NCBI GenBank assembly: GCA_049601975.1
Contig: JBMYRC010000118.1
Span: 1-13,364, forward strand
Direction of reading: 5' to 3'
Length of the DNA: 13,364 bases
From: UBA6544 sp049601975
GTDB lineage: Bacteria > Pseudomonadota > Alphaproteobacteria > UBA8366
Shown: positions 1 through 7,392 of the stretch, piece by piece
How the letters are laid out: each line of letters begins with the position of its first letter
Position numbering within the stretch: position 1 is the stretch's first letter
Position numbers and translations under genes: made by a program
Notes under the pieces: generated by a model
What the model saw: the letters and a program-made list of their open reading frames with translations, nothing else
What the model was told of the DNA's origin: nothing
Databases searched by the model: none

Positions 1-78
1 TTAATAATTTTGCTCGTAACCTTCTTCTGCATGGGGATAGAGAATGATACCGAGCGGCAAGCTATAGTCCCCTCTCAC
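1..78 (-). other. Possible short ORF or gene remnant downstream of the M81 gene
   Basis: Reading the minus strand from a GTG at 78-76 to a TAA at 3-1 gives 25 residues, with a natural-looking end (LPLGIILYPHAEEGYEQNY). I do not recognise the family. The first codons lie inside the palindrome at 65-110, so if this is coding it may be the tail of a gene whose 5' part was lost or replaced by the repeat. No ribosome binding site is convincing. It could equally be chance. Confidence 0.15.
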
Positions 79-110
79 CTCGTTGGAGAGTGGTAGGGTG
101 AGGGGAACTA
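65..110. repeat. Imperfect C-rich intergenic palindrome
   Basis: The left arm TAGTCCCCTCTCACCT (65-80) is an imperfect inverted copy of 94-110 (TAGGGTGAGGGGAACTA), with an inner CTCTC/GAGAG pairing. The core, read on the minus strand as CCCCTCACCCTACC, resembles the core of the larger element at 1675-1773, so both probably belong to one dispersed palindromic family of the CCCTCACCCTAACCCT type common between alphaproteobacterial genes. It begins a few bases past the stop of the M81 gene. No T-run follows on either strand, so it is not a standard intrinsic terminator. Confidence 0.55.
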
Positions 111-116
111 TTCTTC

Positions 117-1598
117 CTACTCGTTCGCTAAATCCAGCGGATAGATCGGTCGTCGAACATTCCGGAAGGTGAGCTGGTCATAATCGGACGTGCACACCCC
201 CGTGCCGGCGCATTCGATCACTTCCTTGGCGATATCGCGGAACCCGGCGCGGTAATGGATGCGGCTTTTCAGCATCAGATATTTCTTTCGGGCCGGATCA
301 ATCCCGAGGCTCAGGAAAGCGTTCTTGTCATTCGGCTCCTGCTGGCGCGAGATCACCACGATCTCGACCTTGCCCGTATCGAAGACCACCGTCGGTCCCA
401 TATCCATGAGCAGCCCGGTCGAGGCGGGCCCAAGGTTCCGGTAAAGTCCGTCGGAGATCAACTTGACCTTTCCCGTCACCTCACGTGGCTCGCCCCGCTT
501 ATCGATGGATGGCATATCCAGCTTACCGCCGAGCATTACCGTCGTCTCGTTGCCGACCCCAGCGGCGATCAATGCCTGCACGGCTTCCGGGTCGCAAATT
601 GCAAAGGCCGCAACATCCTCGAGCCCCGCATCGAGGATCGCGCTCAGTACCGTCATCGTGTCCTGAGTGCCACCGGACGCTGCGTTGTCGTAATGATCCA
701 GCAGGACCACCGGGCCGTCGTCGATCTGCTTCGCCCGCGTCAAGGATTTCTCCAACGGTTCAATCTTGTAGACCCAGGATTCGCGGTCGCGCCACGCCAT
801 CTCCAGCAATTCATCGCAAAGCCGCCTCGCCGCGTCCGGATCGTTGTCGGTCACGACGACGGCACTCAGGCCAGCGTTTTGAATATCGGCATGCGGGAAG
901 CCTGAGAACAGGGTCGCGATCACCGCTTCGCCGCTTTTTTCCATCGCAGCGGCGCGCTCCTGAATTTCCTTGTTCGGGAAGTCGTCAGTGCCCTGGCGCA
1001 TCACATGCGGCAACATCGGCCGATTGCCCCAAGCCAACGTCGGCGTCACGCCATCTTTGATGACCCGCACCAACGCTTCGCCCGCCCGTGAGCCGGTCTC
1101 GTAATTGTCGATATGGGGATAAGTCTGGTAGCCCGCGAGGGTCGTCGCATTATCAGCGATGGCAGGATAGAGATTGGTGTGCATATCGAGCGCCACGGCG
1201 ATGGGCACGTCCGGCGCGATACCGCGCAAGCGCTCCATCAGCGCCCCCTCCCCGTCCTCCATACTCTCTGTCACCATAGCGCCGTGCAGGTCGAGCATGA
1301 CCGCGTCGCACCCGGCCTCCACCGCTTCGGCAATGGCGTCGGAGATTTCCTTATATGCCGCGTCCTGAACCGGGGCAGAAGGCGCGGCCTGTGCGGCAAT
1401 GGGCGTGACCATCTCCCAACCTTCGCGCTCGCAGATATCAATAAACGCGGCCATGGCGGAACCAGTGCCTTTGAACGCCTTTAGCGCTTCCGCGCCGCGC
1501 GGCGGCAGCGGGTATCCCCGCGCAAATCGCTCAATCGGTGTCGGCACCGGCGAAAAAGTGTTGGTCTCATGCTTCATCATCGCAATCACGACACGCAT
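117..1598 (-). CDS. M81 family metallopeptidase (MlrC/microcystinase C-like)
   Basis: A 493-residue protein, the usual length for the M81/MlrC family, a group of predicted zinc hydrolases named after the enzyme that cleaves linear microcystin in sphingomonads. Conserved blocks visible are HETNTFSP (residues 10-17), LDLHGAM (102-108), LDMHTN (137-142) and YPHIDNYETG (160-169); the Asp/His residues in these are probable metal ligands. The N-terminal two thirds is the M81 domain and roughly residue 300 onward the MlrC C-terminal domain. The ATG at 1598 follows AAGGA with 8 bases between, which supports this start. The gene stands alone, divergent from the FAD oxidoreductase, with a palindrome of one family on each side. 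Most relatives act on unknown amide or peptide substrates, so microcystin degradation should not be assumed. No signal peptide, so probably cytoplasmic. Confidence 0.92.
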   Translation of the reverse strand: MRVVIAMMKHETNTFSPVPTPIERFARGYPLPPRGAEALKAFKGTGSAMAAFIDICEREGWEMVTPIAAQAAPSAPVQDAAYKEISDAIAEAVEAGCDAVMLDLHGAMVTESMEDGEGALMERLRGIAPDVPIAVALDMHTNLYPAIADNATTLAGYQTYPHIDNYETGSRAGEALVRVIKDGVTPTLAWGNRPMLPHVMRQGTDDFPNKEIQERAAAMEKSGEAVIATLFSGFPHADIQNAGLSAVVVTDNDPDAARRLCDELLEMAWRDRESWVYKIEPLEKSLTRAKQIDDGPVVLLDHYDNAASGGTQDTMTVLSAILDAGLEDVAAFAICDPEAVQALIAAGVGNETTVMLGGKLDMPSIDKRGEPREVTGKVKLISDGLYRNLGPASTGLLMDMGPTVVFDTGKVEIVVISRQQEPNDKNAFLSLGIDPARKKYLMLKSRIHYRAGFRDIAKEVIECAGTGVCTSDYDQLTFRNVRRPIYPLDLANE

Positions 1599-1674
1599 GG
1601 CGGGGTTCCTTTCCGGATGTAGCAGGCCTTAGTGAGTTTGGTGGCGGCGCGGCTTTCGGCAAGCGTCACGCAAA

Positions 1675-1773
1675 CCCCCACCCTAACCCTCCCCCGCACG
1701 CGGGAGAGGGGACGTCACTGAGTGGCAAATTAGAATTCACTCTCCTATTTGCGGGGGAGGGTTAGGGTGGGGG
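1675..1773. repeat. Long palindromic element with perfect 24-bp inverted arms
   Basis: The left arm 1675-1698 (begins CCCCCACCCTAACCCTCC) is an exact reverse complement of the right arm 1750-1773. The 51-base interior carries a further GGAGAG/CTCTCC pairing, so the whole can fold into one long hairpin about 99 bases in span. It fills much of the divergent gap 1599-1858 between the M81 gene and the FAD oxidoreductase; I see no clear promoter boxes in the remainder. It has the look of a non-coding dispersed palindrome or miniature mobile element. No target-site duplication is evident beside the arms. Confidence 0.8.
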
Positions 1774-1858
1774 AACCGTATGTGCGATACAATCGCTTGT
1801 CCGCCGTCCCGCCTTCCGTTAAATCGGAAGGAACAATAAATACTTGGGAGTGCGCATC

Positions 1859-3295
1859 ATGGCGCCGGATGCATCGCATGGGCCCGCGCGGGACGCGGCA
1901 TTGGATCGGATCAAGAACGTCGTCAGCGAGAAAGGCTGGAGCGACGATCTGGATGTTCATGTCCCCTATGTGAACGCCTTTCGCGGCAGCTGGGTGGGCA
2001 AGACCGCCTTGCTGGTCCGGCCCGCCAATACGCAAGAAGTCTCCGACGTCATGGCGATTTGCGCGGAAGCATGCATTCCCGTTGTCCCCCAGGGCGGCAA
2101 TACGGGGCTGACAGGGGCCAGTGTGCCGGACGCCAGCGGTGAGCAGATTTTGCTCTCCCTCGACCGCATGGCACAGGTGCGCGACATCGACCCATTGAAT
2201 TACACCATCACCGTTGATGCAGGATGTATCCTCGCGAATATTCAAGATGCAGCCTCGGAAGCGGATCGGTTTTTCCCCTTGAGCCTGGGTGCGCAAGGCT
2301 CTTGCCGGATCGGCGGCAATATTTCGACCAATGCGGGCGGCGTCAACGTGTTGCGTTACGGCAATGCGCGGGACCTAGTACTGGGCCTCGAAGTGGTGCT
2401 GCCGGATGGGCGCATCTGGGACGGGCTGCGGCGGTTGCGTAAGGATAATACGGGCTACGACCTGAAACAGCTGTTCGTCGGCGGCGAAGGGACGCTTGGC
2501 ATTATCACCGGCGCTGTCCTCAAGCTGTTCCCGAAGCCGAAGGATGTCCAAACCTGTTTCGCTGCAATTCGCGACCGCGACGCGATGATTGAATTGCTGA
2601 CATTGTGTCGGATGGCGAGTGGTGATTCCGTTACCAGTTTTGAATACATTCCCCGCATCATCATCGATATCGACATGCGCCATCTGAACGGCATTATCGA
2701 TCCGATGGAGCAGGTCTACGAACACTATGCATTGATCGAATTCTCCGGCGCCAACCCGGACAGCGGTATGCAGGCGGCGATGGAAAGCATGCTGGAGTCC
2801 GCCTTCGAGGACGGCATCGTTCTCGATGCGGCGATTTCTCAGTCGGAAACGCACCGAAATGCGTTTTGGTTCATTCGCGACGGCATCGTCGAGGCCAGCA
2901 AAGAAGAAGGCCCACGTATTTCGCATGACGTCTCTGTGCCGGTCAGCGACGTGCCGAGATTTCTCAATGAAACCGACGCGAAACTTGCCGAGGCGCTGCC
3001 CGGTTGCCGCCCCGGTGGTTTCGGGCATGTCGGCGACGGGAACATTCATTACGGCGTCTATGCGCCACTTGGCATGTCGGCCGAGGATTTCGAGAAAATA
3101 TCGAAGGACCTCGACCATATCCTACTCGAAAGCATTGCCTCCTTTGATGGCTCGTTCAGCGCCGAGCATGGCATCGGCCAACAAAAAAAGGCGTATATGC
3201 CGATCTACCGCTCCGAGGTGGAATTGGGCCTCATGCGGAAGCTGAAGGCAGTGATCGATCCCGGCAACCTGATGAACCCGGGCAAGGTATTTTGA
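1859..3295 (+). CDS. FAD-binding oxidoreductase, GlcD/D-2-hydroxyglutarate dehydrogenase type
   Basis: A 478-residue flavoprotein of the VAO/PCMH superfamily that oxidises a D-2-hydroxy acid (glycolate, D-lactate or D-2-hydroxyglutarate are the known substrates). The FAD-binding domain covers about residues 35-215, with PQGGNTGLTG at 77-86 as the pyrophosphate loop and GGNISTNAGG further on. The C-terminal FAD-oxidase domain holds HVGDGNIH (His390 to His397), the metal/substrate motif of the D-lactate/D2HGDH branch, and EHG at 436-438. I chose the ATG at 1859 because GGGAG at 1846-1850 lies 8 bases before it; a TTG at 1844 in frame would add five residues with a poorer site. It ends 22 bases before the acyl-CoA dehydrogenase, so the two are probably cotranscribed. 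Exact substrate cannot be read from sequence. Confidence 0.9.
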   Translation: MAPDASHGPARDAALDRIKNVVSEKGWSDDLDVHVPYVNAFRGSWVGKTALLVRPANTQEVSDVMAICAEACIPVVPQGGNTGLTGASVPDASGEQILLSLDRMAQVRDIDPLNYTITVDAGCILANIQDAASEADRFFPLSLGAQGSCRIGGNISTNAGGVNVLRYGNARDLVLGLEVVLPDGRIWDGLRRLRKDNTGYDLKQLFVGGEGTLGIITGAVLKLFPKPKDVQTCFAAIRDRDAMIELLTLCRMASGDSVTSFEYIPRIIIDIDMRHLNGIIDPMEQVYEHYALIEFSGANPDSGMQAAMESMLESAFEDGIVLDAAISQSETHRNAFWFIRDGIVEASKEEGPRISHDVSVPVSDVPRFLNETDAKLAEALPGCRPGGFGHVGDGNIHYGVYAPLGMSAEDFEKISKDLDHILLESIASFDGSFSAEHGIGQQKKAYMPIYRSEVELGLMRKLKAVIDPGNLMNPGKVF

Positions 3296-3317
3296 CGCCT
3301 AGCGTAAGGAAAACAAC

Positions 3318-5105
3318 ATGATCCCTTACAATCCTCCGATCGACGACATGTCTTTCTTACTGAACGACCTCGGTATGCTGCCGCAGGTCTCCTCCTTACC
3401 CGGCTACGAAGAGGCGGATGCGGAGCTTGTCGATGCTCTGTTGAACGAGGCCGGCAAGCTGTCGTCGGAAGTCTTGGCGCCGCTCAATAAATCAGGCGAT
3501 GAGCAAGGGGCCACTTTCGAGAACGGTGTCGTGCGCACCGCCGACGGGTTCGCCGATGCCTACCAGACATATATTGAGGGCGGCTGGAACGGATTGACCT
3601 GCAACACCAAATATGGCGGACAGCAGATGCCATCCCTGATCGGCACGGCCGTCTTGGAAATGTTCACCTCCGCCAATATGGCGTGGTCACTGTGCCCGAT
3701 CTTGACCGTCGGCGCCATCGAATCGCTCGAGGTCTATGGCTCGGAGGAACTAAAGAAAACCTATCTGCCTAAACTCATCTCCGGTGAATGGCCGGGCACG
3801 ATGAATCTGACGGAACCGCATGCGGGCAGCGACCTCGCCGAGTTACGCTGTCGGGCGGTACCCGAGGGCGATCATTATCGCATCCACGGCCAAAAGATAT
3901 TCATATCCTACGGCGAGCACGACATGACGGATAACATCATCCACATGGTGCTGGCCCGCTTGCCGGATGCGCCAGAAGGAACGCGGGGCATTTCGCTCTT
4001 CCTGGTACCTAAGATGCTCGTCGAAGAAGATGGATCACTCGGTCAGCGCAATGATCTCCGCTGCGCCTCTGTCGAGCACAAGCTCGGAATCCACGCGAGC
4101 CCAACCTGCGTCATGGCGTTTGGCGACAATGAGGGTGCCGTCGGCTATTTGGTCGGAGAGAAACACGAAGGCCTGAAGGCCATGTTCACGATGATGAACA
4201 TGGCGCGCTTTAATGTCGGTCTGCAAGGCGTCTCCATCGCCGAGCGCGCCTACCAACAAGCCCGCGACTTTGCCAAGGAACGCGTGCAGGGTCGGGTGGA
4301 TGGCGGCGGGTCGGACAAAGTTTCAATCATCAACCACCCTGACGTGCGGCGCATGTTGATGAGCATCAAGGCGCAAACCGAAGCGATGCGGGCATTGGCT
4401 TATGACACCGCGGTTCAGTTCGATATCTCGAAACGGCATCCGAACGAGGCCGCGCGTGCAGTCGCACAGGCACGCCTCGATCTCTTGACGCCCATCGTCA
4501 AAGCCTGGTCGACGGATCTCGGAGTCGAGTTGTCTTCGACCGCGGTGCAAGTTTATGGCGGCATGGGTTTCATCGAAGGGACCGGCATCTCACAGCATTA
4601 CCGGGATTCGCGTATTGCGCCGATCTATGAAGGCACGAACGGCATTCAGGCGCGCGATTTAGTTGGCCGCAAAGTTTTACGGGACCAGGGCAAGACGGCG
4701 AAGTCCTATATCGGGGAAATGCGAGAAACCGCGACCGCTGCCGCTGGCCTGGAGGCCCCTTGCTCGGAGATTGCAAGCAATCTCGCCCAGGCCATCGACG
4801 CACTTGCCGAAACTACGGATTGGTTGATCGAGAATGGTAGCAAGACACCGGCCCTCGCATTCGCGGGCGCTACTGCTTATCTCGAGCTCTTCGGGAATGT
4901 TGCCGGTGGTGCGATGATGGCGCGCGCCGCTAATGCCGCATCGGCGGCGTTGGAGGTCGGCGATGGTAATCAGGATTTCTATCAAACGAAGTTAGCGACC
5001 GCGCGGTTTTACGCGGAGCATGTTTTACCGAAATGCGAAGGCTTGGCGGCGTCGATTATCAAAGGCGCGGACTCATTCCTGAGCCTGCCGGAAGACGCCT
5101 TCTAA
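3318..5105 (+). CDS. Acyl-CoA dehydrogenase, DmdC-like (3-methylmercaptopropionyl-CoA dehydrogenase family)
   Basis: At 595 residues this is the long acyl-CoA dehydrogenase class that includes DmdC, longer than the ~380-residue classical enzymes because of an extra C-terminal helical domain (about 465-590). MNLTEPHAGSD (162-172) and GQKIFISYGEHD are FAD/substrate-binding blocks, EHKLGIHASPTCVM is typical of the DmdC group, and PIYEGTNGIQARDL carries the probable catalytic base Glu438. It should form an alpha,beta double bond in an acyl-CoA, passing electrons to ETF. The start follows TAAGGA with 7 bases between. Its partner is the upstream 2-hydroxy-acid oxidase. Many homologs act on ordinary or branched acyl-CoAs; without dmdB/dmdD nearby a role in DMSP breakdown is only possible. 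Its TAA overlaps the stop codon of the convergent Hpt gene. Confidence 0.9.
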   Translation: MIPYNPPIDDMSFLLNDLGMLPQVSSLPGYEEADAELVDALLNEAGKLSSEVLAPLNKSGDEQGATFENGVVRTADGFADAYQTYIEGGWNGLTCNTKYGGQQMPSLIGTAVLEMFTSANMAWSLCPILTVGAIESLEVYGSEELKKTYLPKLISGEWPGTMNLTEPHAGSDLAELRCRAVPEGDHYRIHGQKIFISYGEHDMTDNIIHMVLARLPDAPEGTRGISLFLVPKMLVEEDGSLGQRNDLRCASVEHKLGIHASPTCVMAFGDNEGAVGYLVGEKHEGLKAMFTMMNMARFNVGLQGVSIAERAYQQARDFAKERVQGRVDGGGSDKVSIINHPDVRRMLMSIKAQTEAMRALAYDTAVQFDISKRHPNEAARAVAQARLDLLTPIVKAWSTDLGVELSSTAVQVYGGMGFIEGTGISQHYRDSRIAPIYEGTNGIQARDLVGRKVLRDQGKTAKSYIGEMRETATAAAGLEAPCSEIASNLAQAIDALAETTDWLIENGSKTPALAFAGATAYLELFGNVAGGAMMARAANAASAALEVGDGNQDFYQTKLATARFYAEHVLPKCEGLAASIIKGADSFLSLPEDAF

Positions 5106-5484
5106 GGGCGGTCCTGAATCGCGGAGGAAGTAATGTCGAAGTCGCTCGAATCGGTCCCATTGAATTCCTTCGTTTCGACCAACAGGTTCCGCATCATGTC
5201 GAGCAGCGTATTCGGGTGACTGACCGTGGTGAAGTCAAAGTGCGTCGCTACGGCCGCATATTTTTCTGCAACTCTAGCAATATCGGAAATGAGCAGGTCA
5301 CCAAATGTTCCCGCTTGTCCCTTGATCTCGTGTAGCGTGATCCGAACATATTTCGGCAACTCAGTCGCCGTTGCATAATCCCGCCCCTCTTAACGAATTC
5401 AAGGTGCAATTCTTCAAGACGTTGATGTATGTCAAACGGTAAGGTCATGATTACGATGGTATTCGGGTAATCTGACCGAAGCAT
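5102..5484 (-). pseudogene. Hpt (histidine phosphotransfer) domain protein, frameshifted
   Basis: Two minus-strand frames together read as one small signalling protein. The first, from ATG 5484 (or ATG 5448), gives ...LPFDIHQRLEELHLEFVKR. The second continues GRDYATATELPKYVRITL, then HEIKGQAGTFGDLL, and ends at the TAG at 5104-5102. The HEIKGQAGTFG segment matches the Hpt phosphoacceptor motif (H-x-x-K-G-x-x-G-x-x-G), in which the His is phosphorylated in phosphorelays. The switch is needed within the GGGG run (5384-5387 on the plus strand): one extra G would restore a continuous frame of about 128 codons. It begins 18 bases after folK. As it stands, the product from either frame lacks half the protein. 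It may be a true mutation or a homopolymer sequencing error. A start at TTG 5359 would give an 85-residue truncated Hpt. Confidence 0.65.
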
Positions 5485-5502
5485 AACGTGACCGTCACAT
5501 TG

Positions 5503-5994
5503 TCAAACGTCTATGACGAAGAGCGACGCTTCGGGGTCGCCTTCCAAAGCCGCGAGCATCTGTACGACCGTTTGCCCGGACACCGGATGACGAAACCCCG
5601 CCGCGATGTCGGCCAGAGGGCGCAAGACGAACTCACGCTCGGCCATTAGTGGATGCGGGATGGAGAGTTCCGGCTGAGCGACAACGGCTTCACCGAAGAA
5701 CAGAATATCCAGATCGATAGCCCGCGGACCGTATCGTTCTTCGGAGGGCACACGCCCGATTTCGAGCTCGAAGGCCTTCAATTGCGCCAACAATTGCATT
5801 GGATCCAGCAACGTCTCCCCGCTGACCGCCATATTGAGGAACGGCGATTGATCCTCCACGTACTTCGGAGGCGTTTCATAGACCGGCGACAATTGATCGA
5901 GTTCAAAAAGGGTGTCGAGACGCGTGAGGGCCTGATGCAAGTGATCCACACGATTGCTCATGTTACTGCCAATACCGATATAAACCCGCGTCAT
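5503..5994 (-). CDS. folK: 2-amino-4-hydroxy-6-hydroxymethyldihydropteridine diphosphokinase (HPPK)
   Basis: A 163-residue protein of normal HPPK length. It transfers pyrophosphate from ATP to 6-hydroxymethyl-7,8-dihydropterin, the step just before dihydropteroate synthase in folate synthesis. Visible family features are GSN (9-11) near the N-terminus, SPVYETPP (36-43), FLNMAV (52-57), and the signature RYGPRAIDLDIL (87-98) with Asp94 and Asp96 as the magnesium ligands, then IPHPLMAEREFVLRPL. Its ATG overlaps the TGA of folP by four bases (ATGA), so the two are translationally coupled, and its substrate feeds directly into FolP. Cytoplasmic. Nothing unusual. Confidence 0.95.
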   Translation of the reverse strand: MTRVYIGIGSNMSNRVDHLHQALTRLDTLFELDQLSPVYETPPKYVEDQSPFLNMAVSGETLLDPMQLLAQLKAFELEIGRVPSEERYGPRAIDLDILFFGEAVVAQPELSIPHPLMAEREFVLRPLADIAAGFRHPVSGQTVVQMLAALEGDPEASLFVIDV

Positions 5995-6884
5995 TCCGGA
6001 CTTTCCTTGCCGTCAGCCGGGGCAGATTTAACCGCATCGATCATACGCACGACCCGCGCCATTTCGCGCACGTCGTGAACCCGAACGATGTCGGCGCCAT
6101 TCATCACACCGGACGCCACCGCTGCGGCCGTTCCCTCAAGCCGGTCCTCGACGGGTGTATCCAAGACGCGTCCGACAAACGATTTCCGGCTCGGACCGAT
6201 TAACACCGGCAATCCCACATGCGACTTCAGGCGACGCAAATGGCCCAGTAACGCTAAATTTTGCGTCACCGTCTTCCCAAACCCAATGCCGGGGTCGACC
6301 GCGATCTTTCCCCAGTCGATGCCCGCGTCCAGTGCCTCTTCGACGCATTGTATCAAGGCACGCGAGACATCCTCGATAACATGCGGGTAGTCCGCCCCTA
6401 CATATTCCGTTCCAAGACGCCCGTCCGATAGAATGTCATTGGGTCGGCTGCGATTGTGCATCAATACGACGGCGGCATTCCTCTCTGCTAACATCGGCGC
6501 CATATCGGGATCCGCCCGTAGGGCCCAGACATCGTTGACGATATCCGCACCGGCATCCAACGCGGCTTCGGCCACGTCAGCGCGGTACGTGTCCGCCGAG
6601 ATCAGAATGTCCGGGATTGCTGCTCTTATTTCGGTGATCAAAGGCAGAATGCGCGCTTTTTCGGTAGCAGCGTCCACTGTATCCGCGCCGGGCCGTGTGC
6701 TCTCACCACCGACATCCAGAATATCCGCACCCGCCTCACACTGTGACCGCGCAGCCGCCAGCGCGCGCTCTAAGGTGGTGTGCTCGGATATAAGTCCATC
6801 CCCGGAGAACGAATCCGGTGTGGCATTCAGAATGCCCATCACCAGCGTCTTGCGGCCCCAACCAGGGTACTCTTTCCACTTCAT
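5991..6884 (-). CDS. folP: Dihydropteroate synthase
   Basis: FolP joins dihydropterin pyrophosphate to p-aminobenzoate and is the target of sulfonamides. With the start at 6884 it has 297 residues. Signature blocks are MGILNATPDSFSGDG (16-30), DVGGESTRPG (57-66), ADTYRADV, NDVWAL, DPGIGFGKT, GPSRKSFVGR and RVHDV, in the TIM-barrel order of the family. An in-frame ATG at 6923 adds 13 residues but has no ribosome binding site; ATG 6884 has GGTGG/GGAG upstream and leaves 15 residues before MGILN, close to well-studied enzymes, so I prefer it. It is the first gene of folP-folK and is divergent from folB, so the folate genes are clustered around one intergenic region. Confidence 0.93.
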   Translation of the reverse strand: MKWKEYPGWGRKTLVMGILNATPDSFSGDGLISEHTTLERALAAARSQCEAGADILDVGGESTRPGADTVDAATEKARILPLITEIRAAIPDILISADTYRADVAEAALDAGADIVNDVWALRADPDMAPMLAERNAAVVLMHNRSRPNDILSDGRLGTEYVGADYPHVIEDVSRALIQCVEEALDAGIDWGKIAVDPGIGFGKTVTQNLALLGHLRRLKSHVGLPVLIGPSRKSFVGRVLDTPVEDRLEGTAAAVASGVMNGADIVRVHDVREMARVVRMIDAVKSAPADGKESPE

Positions 6885-6923
6885 TTTCGCCACCGTCTCC
6901 GTCCAAGAATTCCAGCGAGCCAT

Positions 6924-6940
6924 ATCGCATATGATGTGAT
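6924..6940. promoter_or_regulatory. Imperfect palindrome between divergent folP and folB
   Basis: ATCGCAT ATG ATGTGAT: the 7-base arms match at six positions around a 3-base centre. It lies in the 90-base gap between the preferred folP start (6884) and folB (6975), where promoters for both directions must sit if neither is read from further upstream. It could bind a dimeric regulator, but it is short and no clear -35/-10 pair accompanies it. Confidence 0.2.
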
Positions 6941-6960
6941 ACGAGAAGACAAGCTTCAGT

Positions 6961-6967
6961 GGAAGGA
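6961..6967 (+). promoter_or_regulatory. Shine-Dalgarno GGAAGGA fixing a TTG start for folB
   Basis: GGAAGGA ends 7 bases before the TTG at 6975. The only in-frame ATG upstream would place the start inside folP with unrelated residues, and the GTG at 6936 has no such site. This decides the folB start. Confidence 0.65.
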
Positions 6968-6974
6968 TCGGGTT

Positions 6975-7376
6975 TTGTCCCTCGACGAATTATCATTTTA
7001 CCGCCTCTTCGTCCGCGATCTGCGCCTCGATTGGGGTGGAAACGACGCGGATGAATCGCTGTCACTTTCGGTGAACCTGTCGATTGACCTGCCACTCGAC
7101 CTAGCCGCGGACCGCTACAAGTATGTCGTTTGCTACGACCGGATCGTGACCGGCGCTAAATCCTTTGCCGCCGATTGCGATGTGAAAACTCTGGAGGCGC
7201 TCGCCGATCGGATCGTCGACCACTGCCTCGCCGATACCCGTGTCCGGGACGCAGAAGTCGCATTGTGGCCGGTGTTAGGCGAAAAACTTGGTCACGGCGG
7301 ATACGAAGTCTATCGACAGCGCGACGACATCGGCGATATGGTCTCTATTCCTTTGAAAATTGCGACCAAAAATTAG
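6975..7376 (+). CDS. folB: Dihydroneopterin aldolase-like protein (FolB family), TTG start
   Basis: A 133-residue protein of FolB length. FolB cleaves 7,8-dihydroneopterin to 6-hydroxymethyldihydropterin, the HPPK substrate, and the gene is divergent from folP-folK, which supports the assignment. Family features: FVRDLRLDW at the N-terminus (12-20), SVNLSIDL strand (32-39), VVCYDRIVTGAKSF (51-64) with the conserved Tyr, and LEALADRIVDHCL (73-85) with the pterin-binding Glu. Two expected features are not seen: the His-Glu pair of the HER/WER loop is replaced by GGNDADES, and the usual V-x-V-x-K-P carrying the catalytic Lys reads EVALWPVL (94-101), without Lys. So it may be a diverged or weakly active paralog. 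A strong Shine-Dalgarno 7 bases upstream supports the TTG. It precedes the SUMF1-like gene by 16 bases. Confidence 0.75.
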   Translation: MSLDELSFYRLFVRDLRLDWGGNDADESLSLSVNLSIDLPLDLAADRYKYVVCYDRIVTGAKSFAADCDVKTLEALADRIVDHCLADTRVRDAEVALWPVLGEKLGHGGYEVYRQRDDIGDMVSIPLKIATKN

Positions 7377-7392
7377 GTCAGAGGGTTTTGCG

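Noticed and set aside
255..1484. Several long plus-strand ORFs inside the M81 gene
   Set aside because: They are Arg/Ser/Pro-rich shadow frames with no family features; the minus strand encodes a full M81 protein.
2375..3118. 247-codon minus-strand ORF inside the FAD oxidoreductase gene
   Set aside because: It lies wholly antisense to a well-conserved gene and shows no recognisable domain or ribosome site.
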